Shown here piece after piece: positions 44,743 to 49,473 of a DNA stretch of 49,473 nucleotides. The stretch comes from a virus. The stretch spans positions 1 through 49,473 of IMG/VR virus record IMGVR_UViG_3300032116_000316; one strand, 5' to 3'. Each line of letters opens with the position of its first letter. Positions within the stretch are counted from its first letter, which is position 1. The position numbers and the translations under genes were made by a program. Below the pieces are notes generated by a model. The model worked only from the letters and a program-made list of their open reading frames with translations, was not told the DNA's origin and made no database searches.

Positions 44743-44972
44743 CTTACAGTACTGCTAAATGCTTTTTTTAAATCGTATGTTTGTGAAAGGTCTATAACCT
44801 GGACTCTTAATTTTGTCAAACCATGTTTTTGTTTAAGAATATCCATTACCTTCTTAGCTTCAGGCATACTCTTAGCTTTTGTATATGCTACAACTTCATC
44901 TCTTTCACCAGGAGGAACTCCCCAAATGATGAATTCTTTTTCTTCTTTTAATAATGATTTAAGAGTTATCAT
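44739..44972 (-). CDS. Small tagged protein, candidate internal head protein
   Basis: A 77-residue protein. The tag MITLKSLLKEEKE ends with LKE, a (L/I)xE site at 8-10. The remainder (IIWGVPPGERDEVV, MPEAKKVMDILKQKHG, LRVQVIDL) resembles a single small alpha/beta domain. Function unknown. It overlaps the Ntn-hydrolase start by 4 bases and the upstream tagged gene stop by 4 bases. Confidence 0.72.
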   Translation of the reverse strand: MITLKSLLKEEKEFIIWGVPPGERDEVVAYTKAKSMPEAKKVMDILKQKHGLTKLRVQVIDLSQTYDLKKAFSSTVR

Positions 44973-45517
44973 ATAGTTTGTAGCCCTTGTTTTTCTGCGT
45001 ATTGATTAATAAAACCTTTTACTTGTCCACTTTTTAAAACATCGGTAAATTCTTCAACTGCTTTATTTAATGTATTTAATTTCCATTGTGAATATGTAAG
45101 TTCTAATTTTGTATCACCAGGTATATCCTTTGAATTTTTATCTTTAGATGGATATAATTCTTTAAACACTTTATCTAACTCATCTTCTGCAGGCTTACTT
45201 GTCAACCATTTTTTAACTAATGATTTTTCATAAACAAAAGCCTCAAAGTTAAACTTACCATCTTTTGATTTTGATTCTAAACTTTTTAGCTTATTATCAT
45301 TTTTTAAAGTGTAGTAAACAAACTTATTAAACTTATCATTTTTATCTAATCTATCTAACCACTTTAAATAAGCTTTACCAATTTCTTTTTCTTTTACCGA
45401 ACCACTTCTGAATGAAAGGATAGCTTGTTTAATTGCCCATATAGCAGCGGTTACTGCTATATTAATTAATATAGTTGTAGTGATATCTTCTTTTAAAAGT
45501 GATTTAAGTTTTATCAT
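44969..45517 (-). CDS. Tagged protein with a membrane-type helix, candidate internal head protein
   Basis: A 182-residue protein. MIKLKSLLKEDI is the tag with a possible cut after LKE (8-10). It is followed at once by a hydrophobic stretch at about 12-36 (TTILINIAVTAAIWAIKQAI), long enough to cross a membrane. The rest is lysine-rich and helical. If the tag is removed, the hydrophobic helix would become the new N-terminus. That could suit an ejected protein that inserts in the host inner membrane, but this is inference. Its ends are tightly coupled with both neighbours. Confidence 0.72.
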   Translation of the reverse strand: MIKLKSLLKEDITTTILINIAVTAAIWAIKQAILSFRSGSVKEKEIGKAYLKWLDRLDKNDKFNKFVYYTLKNDNKLKSLESKSKDGKFNFEAFVYEKSLVKKWLTSKPAEDELDKVFKELYPSKDKNSKDIPGDTKLELTYSQWKLNTLNKAVEEFTDVLKSGQVKGFINQYAEKQGLQTI

Positions 45518-45999
45518 TATCCTTTACAGGTTTTCCAGCCACCACCTTTTGATTTGTAATTTTTTGCAGCCCAACCATTTGCGTAAGCCGATGGATATAC
45601 ATCAAACTTTCTTTTTGCTGCTGCTTTTGATGCTGACCATTTTGCTGGGTCAGTTGGACAATTCTTTTCTAAGAATAATTCTATTGCTTCTTCAACAACT
45701 TCTCTTTTCTTTCTACCCTGACAATGTGCTTTTTGAGAAAATCCTTTTGGGTTATTACAATCAATAGAACGTTTATAAGATGTACTCCATTTTTCATTCA
45801 TTTCACCAAGCCCACATCTTTCCATAAACTCATCGGCGTTTACATCAATACCTTCTTTTTTGAAATCTCTTAATCTATCCAATGCCATTTGTTTGCGGTT
45901 ATCTATATCTTTAACCTGAACTAGCATTTCAACAATACCATCAATCATTTCTTTTTGATGAGGTTGTTCTTCTTTTAATAAATTACTTAACTTAATCAT
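45517..45999 (-). CDS. Tagged two-module protein (DCNNPKGFSQKAHC and WSASKAAAKRKF modules)
   Basis: A 160-residue protein. The tag MIKLSNLLKEEQ contains LKE. A helical segment follows, then a first short Cys/His motif, SIDCNNPKGFSQKAHCQGRK (about 93-112), and a second module, CPTDPAKWSASKAAAKRKFD with YPSAYANGWAAKNYKSKGGG near the end. Both modules are ones I recall from many small uncultured-phage and algal-virus proteins, the second perhaps linked to DUF5872, which I cannot verify. They are basic and might bind nucleic acid. Stop and start share one base with each neighbour. Confidence 0.75.
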   Translation of the reverse strand: MIKLSNLLKEEQPHQKEMIDGIVEMLVQVKDIDNRKQMALDRLRDFKKEGIDVNADEFMERCGLGEMNEKWSTSYKRSIDCNNPKGFSQKAHCQGRKKREVVEEAIELFLEKNCPTDPAKWSASKAAAKRKFDVYPSAYANGWAAKNYKSKGGGWKTCKG

Positions 46000-46313
46000 T
46001 ATGCACCTGTTTTAACAAATGTTGGTTTTTGGCCTTTTGATTTTTCGCCACCTTTCTTAACATCTCCTGCTTTAGATTGTGCTGCTCTTTTTCTTTTTAC
46101 AAATGCTGCTCTACCATCGGGTCCTAACTTAGCTGCTTTTTCTTTTGATAAACAAGCTGCATAAGATGAACCTTCTTTACTATCACCACATTTACCTACC
46201 TTCTCACCTTTAGAGTTATATCTATCCCAACCACCACCGGTAGTAGAACCAGTCTTACCTTTACCAAACCACTTACGAAGGTCTTCAGCCATTATGTCTC
46301 TTAGTAGTATCAT
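45999..46313 (-). CDS. Small basic protein of the tagged cluster (DUF5872/6321-type)
   Basis: A 104-residue, strongly basic protein. EDLRKWFGKGK is followed by a GGGWDRYNSKGEKVGKCGD segment, SSYAACLSKEKAAKLG and an Arg/Lys-rich end (AAFVKRKRAAQSKAGDVKKG). I recall this layout from small phage proteins assigned to DUF5872 or DUF6321, uncertainly. The start MILLRDIMAED resembles the cluster tag but has MxE rather than LxE, so processing is less certain. High positive charge fits DNA contact inside a head. Confidence 0.72.
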   Translation of the reverse strand: MILLRDIMAEDLRKWFGKGKTGSTTGGGWDRYNSKGEKVGKCGDSKEGSSYAACLSKEKAAKLGPDGRAAFVKRKRAAQSKAGDVKKGGEKSKGQKPTFVKTGA

Positions 46314-47524
46314 TATTGGATATAGGCATTTAATTCATAAGAATTCTTCATACCATAAACCTGAATATGTAGCATTTTTCTTTGAGGTTTACCATCTTTA
46401 GTTAATTCAATAGAAAATCTATTTGTTTTTCCCGGTGATGGTTTTCTAGGACCTACACCTATTTTTGTAAAAGCATCATCATTGTTTATTTCATATCCTT
46501 TTTTCTCCGCATAATTTCTAGCTGCTTCAATAGCTGATGTATATGATTTATGATATACTTCGTAATCCGATTTTGCTTCACTAACTACTTTCTTACTTGG
46601 AAATGATACCGTTGGTATATTTCCAAATGTTTTATCAATTTTAGCATCAATACCAAATTTTGATTTTAACATCTTTACAACATCATTACCAAACTTTATA
46701 TCAGTAAGTTTAAGATAAATGTAATTTCTATTAGGTGCATTTTCAACATGTCCTTTTACCATTTTTGAACCTATTGCTTTAACAATATCATCCACTACAT
46801 CTGCTGCAAGATATCCTTTAAGTTGAGATTCTCTGATTGGGTTGCCATCTTTATCTGCTACATAATACGCTGTCATATTACTTCCACCTTTCATTAACTT
46901 TTCAGTTTTTTCTACTTCTTTTTTTGCAGCATCGTATGATGTAAATACATCCTTAAATACTCCCGTACCCTGTCCTCTACCTTTGTTATATCCAACATAA
47001 TATTTCCCATCTGATACGTTTACTCCTTGTAAGTAAGTACCCATACTATCGGAATATTGCATAATATATTTAGTACCATCCTGTCCAATGTGTTTATTAT
47101 ATTTAGGTATTCTATCCCACTCTTGCTTAGAGATGGTTTTTTTAAGCTTAACAGTTGCTTCGTTTACTAAATTTTCAAATTCCTCTCTTAGATATGCAGG
47201 TGAATACTTATCATATTTTGCAGTACCATTCAGAATATTACCTCTAGCGTTTTTAGCAGGAGTGTTATATCCTGCTGCTTTTAATAGGTCTCCTTTTTGG
47301 AATCCTTTGGATGGGTTATCAACTAATGCAATAAATCCCCAAGCAGATTCCTGTCCACCTTTTCTATTTTTGTGAGTAATTCTTGCATACTTACCACCAC
47401 CAGAAGATACAGTGTATTCTTGGTCTGGAAATTGTTTGTTTAACTTATCAATAAACTTATCAATATCTCTTTTGATATCTTCGTTTAATGTTCCTTCGAT
47501 TAATAATGATTTTAAAGATATCAT
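46313..47524 (-). CDS. Tagged three-module protein, candidate polyprotein of the head
   Basis: A 403-residue protein. The tag MISLKSLLIEG has LIE (8-10), and LNE (13-15) follows. Module 1 covers about 16-118 (a helical opening, then ARITHKNRKGGQE and GDLLKAAGYNTPA). Module 2 covers about 123-313, with a repeated KYYVGYN/YVADKDGNP-type beta pattern and an end resembling a small alpha/beta domain. Module 3 covers about 317-403 (SDYEVYHKSYTSAIEAARNY, then SIELTKDGKPQRKMLHIQVYG), recalled as a common uncultured-phage module. Between modules stand LVNEA (119-123) and VVSEA (313-317), near-matches to the (L/I)xE cleavage rule. Function unknown. Confidence 0.75.
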   Translation of the reverse strand: MISLKSLLIEGTLNEDIKRDIDKFIDKLNKQFPDQEYTVSSGGGKYARITHKNRKGGQESAWGFIALVDNPSKGFQKGDLLKAAGYNTPAKNARGNILNGTAKYDKYSPAYLREEFENLVNEATVKLKKTISKQEWDRIPKYNKHIGQDGTKYIMQYSDSMGTYLQGVNVSDGKYYVGYNKGRGQGTGVFKDVFTSYDAAKKEVEKTEKLMKGGSNMTAYYVADKDGNPIRESQLKGYLAADVVDDIVKAIGSKMVKGHVENAPNRNYIYLKLTDIKFGNDVVKMLKSKFGIDAKIDKTFGNIPTVSFPSKKVVSEAKSDYEVYHKSYTSAIEAARNYAEKKGYEINNDDAFTKIGVGPRKPSPGKTNRFSIELTKDGKPQRKMLHIQVYGMKNSYELNAYIQ

Positions 47525-47525
47525 T

Positions 47526-48182
47526 TTATTTCTTTACTTTGATTTTCCAATATGTACCAAATCCAACATAAGGTGAGAATGCTCCATTAGTTCCATCGGT
47601 AGTTCTATTATTAACACCAATACCCAATTGGTAGATTTTATCCTTCTTAGTTTTAAGTATTACACCAGCTCCAATTGCCGATACATAATCTTCTTTATTA
47701 AATCCTGCATTCAAACCATAATATACTTGATTCTTTGCAGGCTCTTTAACAATAAGTTCTTCTTTGATTACTCTTTCCTTTACTTTAGCATCCCAAGTTC
47801 TACCTAAGATTCTATTCTTTGTAATAGTATCGGTAAGAGCGATAGTTCCCAATCCACCATCTAATACCAATGTATCTTTGTAAACGATTTTAGCTAAGTA
47901 ATCTTTTAGGATTGCTGCGCTATCTACATTTACCAATTCTTTAAGTACTAAAGTATCTACATCAATTACTTCATGTACAATATCTTTTCCTTTTTTAGTA
48001 ACAACCTTTACTTTTTCAACTTCTACAGTATCTATTGTGTGTTTAATTACTTCATATTTTTTACCATCAATTCTGATAGTTCTTCCACCCGGCATAACTC
48101 CACCTGGGTTAAACCACTGTAATAAAATCCAAATTACCAATGCTACAATGGCAATATTCTTAAAATTAACGTATTTTTTCAT
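47526..48182 (-). CDS. Membrane-anchored protein with beta-rich C-terminus
   Basis: A 218-residue protein. One N-terminal transmembrane segment at about 10-24 (IAIVALVIWILLQWF) has two lysines before it, so the bulk should face the periplasm. A Val/Lys/Asp-rich region with TVEVEKVKVVTKKGKDIVHE and VDSAAILKDYLAKIVYKDTL follows. The last ~65 residues (YGLNAGFNKEDYV, IGAGVILKTKKDK, PYVGFGTYWKIKV) look like beta strands. I recall similar phage proteins from Bacteroidota metagenomes but no function. An envelope role during lysis or superinfection exclusion is conceivable. It follows the low-complexity protein and has its own promoter-like motif. Confidence 0.72.
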   Translation of the reverse strand: MKKYVNFKNIAIVALVIWILLQWFNPGGVMPGGRTIRIDGKKYEVIKHTIDTVEVEKVKVVTKKGKDIVHEVIDVDTLVLKELVNVDSAAILKDYLAKIVYKDTLVLDGGLGTIALTDTITKNRILGRTWDAKVKERVIKEELIVKEPAKNQVYYGLNAGFNKEDYVSAIGAGVILKTKKDKIYQLGIGVNNRTTDGTNGAFSPYVGFGTYWKIKVKK

Positions 48183-48199
48183 AATGTATTATTTTTGTG

Positions 48200-48208
48200 T
48201 ATAAATAT
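48200..48208 (-). promoter_or_regulatory. Promoter-like motif ATATTTATA
   Basis: Exact copy, 17 bases before the ATG at 48182. The leader also contains ACACAAAA, as in three other gaps. Confidence 0.5.
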
Positions 48209-49473
48209 TTAAAAAACCATTTTAGAACCAATTTGGAAGTTATTCATCAAATTAAACTTTGGTTCTAATGACATAACCGCTTTATAGGATGCAGAAAATG
48301 CAAATCTTCTACTTAATCGGTAATCAAATCCGCTACCCACTATAAAACCAGGTGTTCTGGTTACCATAGTTGCCTGTGTGAATGTATTAAAACTAATTGG
48401 AGAATTCATAAAGAAAACTTGCGGAGATATAGTAATCTTTTTATTGTATTGATATGGTTTAGTCCAAAATGCCACAAAAGATGTCATCAAACTCAAGTCA
48501 TAACCACTGCCATCCATCTTCTTCATCTCTAATCCAATTAAACCCACATTATAACCGTATGTTCCGTATTTTGGATGTGGTTTGATATAAGTGTATCCCA
48601 ACATCTGCATTAACGTTCCTTTAAGGTATGCAGCCGTTACTGAGTATGAATGTATTGCGTTTAGTTTACCCTCTTCAAAGTCCATCTTTGTCATACCACC
48701 ACTTAATGCAAATTGGTCTAAGGTACTCCAAACTAATGCCGTAGCTGAATATGATTTATCACCCATTAGAGATGATTTAGAAATACCAGCACTCATCATT
48801 ACGGCATACTTTCCTTCCGCATCTTCCGTACCTGCTAAATCAGATGAAAGCATCATTGGATTAGCTCCAACTTTTTTCTCTTTCTTTTTTTCTTCTTTTT
48901 TCTTTTCTTCCTTCTTCTCCTCTTTCTTTTCCTCTTTAGATTCCTCTTTCTTTTCTTCCTTTTTTTCTTCCGATTTTGATTCTTCTTTCTTTTCCTCACT
49001 CTTGCTTTCGGATTTTGATTCTTCTTTAGATTCGGATTTACTTTCTGATTTTGTTTCAGATTTAGTTTCACTCTTTTGTTCCGATGAAGATGAACTACCT
49101 CCGCTAGATGAACTTCCCTCCGATGATGAACCACCACCTCCGGATGAAGATGATGAACTACTTGATGATGAACTACTACTTGAAGATGAAGCGGTTGAAC
49201 CACTACTTGCTGGCGGTGGTGAAGATGATGTTGGTGGTGGAGTTGATGCCGCCGATGAAGCCGCTGCTGATGATGCTGAACTACTTGCGGCAGAACTTGC
49301 TGATGAAGATGCTGCTGAACTTGCAGCCGATGAAGCTGCAGAAGCGGCTGCTGATGCAGCTTGAGAAGTTGCCTGATTTACAGTTTGGTTTACTGTCTGC
49401 TGAACAACTTGGTTTGTAGGACATCCCATAGTTGAGTATGCTGCATAAACTCCATTTAACCAAGCCTGAACTA
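48209..49473 (-). CDS. Low-complexity Ser/Ala- and Lys/Glu-rich protein with beta-strand-rich end (5' partial)
   Basis: The first internal ATG is at 49429, but the frame stays open to the right edge (reading VQAWLNGVYAAYST before that ATG), so the start probably lies outside the window. The visible part has a Gln/Thr opening, about 90 residues of Ser/Ala then Ser/Gly repeats, about 70 residues of Lys/Glu/Ser repeats, and a C-terminal ~200-residue beta-rich domain. That domain shows alternating strands (SYSVTAAYLKGTLMQMLGY, GSGFDYRLSRRFAFSASY) and ends in phenylalanine (GSKMVF), as outer-membrane barrels do. An outer-membrane or virion-surface protein is possible; a signal peptide cannot be judged without the missing end. 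Confidence 0.72.
   Translation of the reverse strand, partial: VQAWLNGVYAAYSTMGCPTNQVVQQTVNQTVNQATSQAASAAASAASSAASSAASSSASSAASSSASSAAASSAASTPPPTSSSPPPASSGSTASSSSSSSSSSSSSSSSGGGGSSSEGSSSSGGSSSSSEQKSETKSETKSESKSESKEESKSESKSEEKKEESKSEEKKEEKKEESKEEKKEEKKEEKKKEEKKKEKKVGANPMMLSSDLAGTEDAEGKYAVMMSAGISKSSLMGDKSYSATALVWSTLDQFALSGGMTKMDFEEGKLNAIHSYSVTAAYLKGTLMQMLGYTYIKPHPKYGTYGYNVGLIGLEMKKMDGSGYDLSLMTSFVAFWTKPYQYNKKITISPQVFFMNSPISFNTFTQATMVTRTPGFIVGSGFDYRLSRRFAFSASYKAVMSLEPKFNLMNNFQIGSKMVF

Noticed and set aside
48850-49360. Repetitive tract that could suggest a CRISPR array or minisatellite
   Set aside because: The repeats are in-frame codon repeats (GATGAA/TCATCA, CTTCTT types) without unique spacers of constant length; this is low-complexity coding sequence.
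48591-49364. Long plus-strand frame (257 residues, Asp/Glu/Ser-rich) opposite the low-complexity gene
   Set aside because: It is the antisense reading of the Ser/Ala and Lys/Glu codon repeats; the composition follows from the repeat, and the opposite frame continues smoothly into a beta-rich domain.
1-49473. tRNA genes, insertion sequences, attachment sites or retroelements
   Set aside because: No cloverleaf-like or transposase/reverse-transcriptase sequence was recognised; gaps are all under 100 bases.

Overview
This AT-rich window looks like part of the genome of a large tailed phage with a contractile, T4-type particle. It carries a gp20-like portal, a gp17-like large terminase, gp25-like and gp6-like baseplate wedge proteins, a gp5-like hub/spike, and replication/recombination genes (a T4-type primase and an SbcD-SbcC/gp47-gp46 protein). 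All genes but one lie on the minus strand and are tightly packed, often sharing TAATG or ATGA junctions. Almost none of the starts I inspected has a Shine-Dalgarno sequence, while A/T-rich leaders are common. That fits a Bacteroidota (flavobacterial-type) host, but this is inference. I saw no tRNA, CRISPR array, insertion sequence or attachment site, and no gene-free stretch over 300 bases.

In transcription order (right to left): a partial low-complexity protein with a beta-strand-rich end and a membrane-anchored protein (49.5-47.5 kb). Next comes a cluster of small genes sharing an N-terminal tag of the type MIxLxxLLKE, plus an Ntn-hydrolase (47.5-43.9 kb). The baseplate/spike/lysin block follows (43.9-36.6 kb), with a GH19 muramidase-like protein and an M15 peptidase. 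Large structural proteins occupy 36.6-24.6 kb, interrupted by a strong hairpin terminator at 25.62 kb. A replication island (GIY-YIG nuclease, primase, SbcD-SbcC fusion) spans 24.4-19.6 kb. The only plus-strand gene, a 58-residue ribbon-helix-helix protein, lies at 19.47-19.65 kb. Then come a 2448-residue fibre with a Peptidase_S74 chaperone end (19.4-12.0 kb), a sugar-transfer cassette (11.7-8.0 kb; a glycosyltransferase-methyltransferase-glycosyltransferase fusion, an autotransporter-type heptosyltransferase and an HldE-like nucleotidyltransferase), a 921-residue multidomain protein, and the packaging genes.

Two themes stand out. First, several proteins begin with a short peptide ending in (L/I)xE, the cleavage consensus of T4-type prohead proteases and of T4 capsid-targeting sequences. 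I infer that they are packed in the head and may be delivered with the DNA. In the Ntn-hydrolase the predicted cut (MINE|C) would itself expose the catalytic cysteine, and in the 921- and 403-residue proteins similar sites fall at apparent domain borders. Second, a 9-base motif (ATATTTATA read along the coding strand) recurs 14-31 bases before the first gene after most intergenic gaps, and is a candidate phage promoter. The heptosylation cassette directly downstream of the giant fibre suggests glycosylation of virion proteins.
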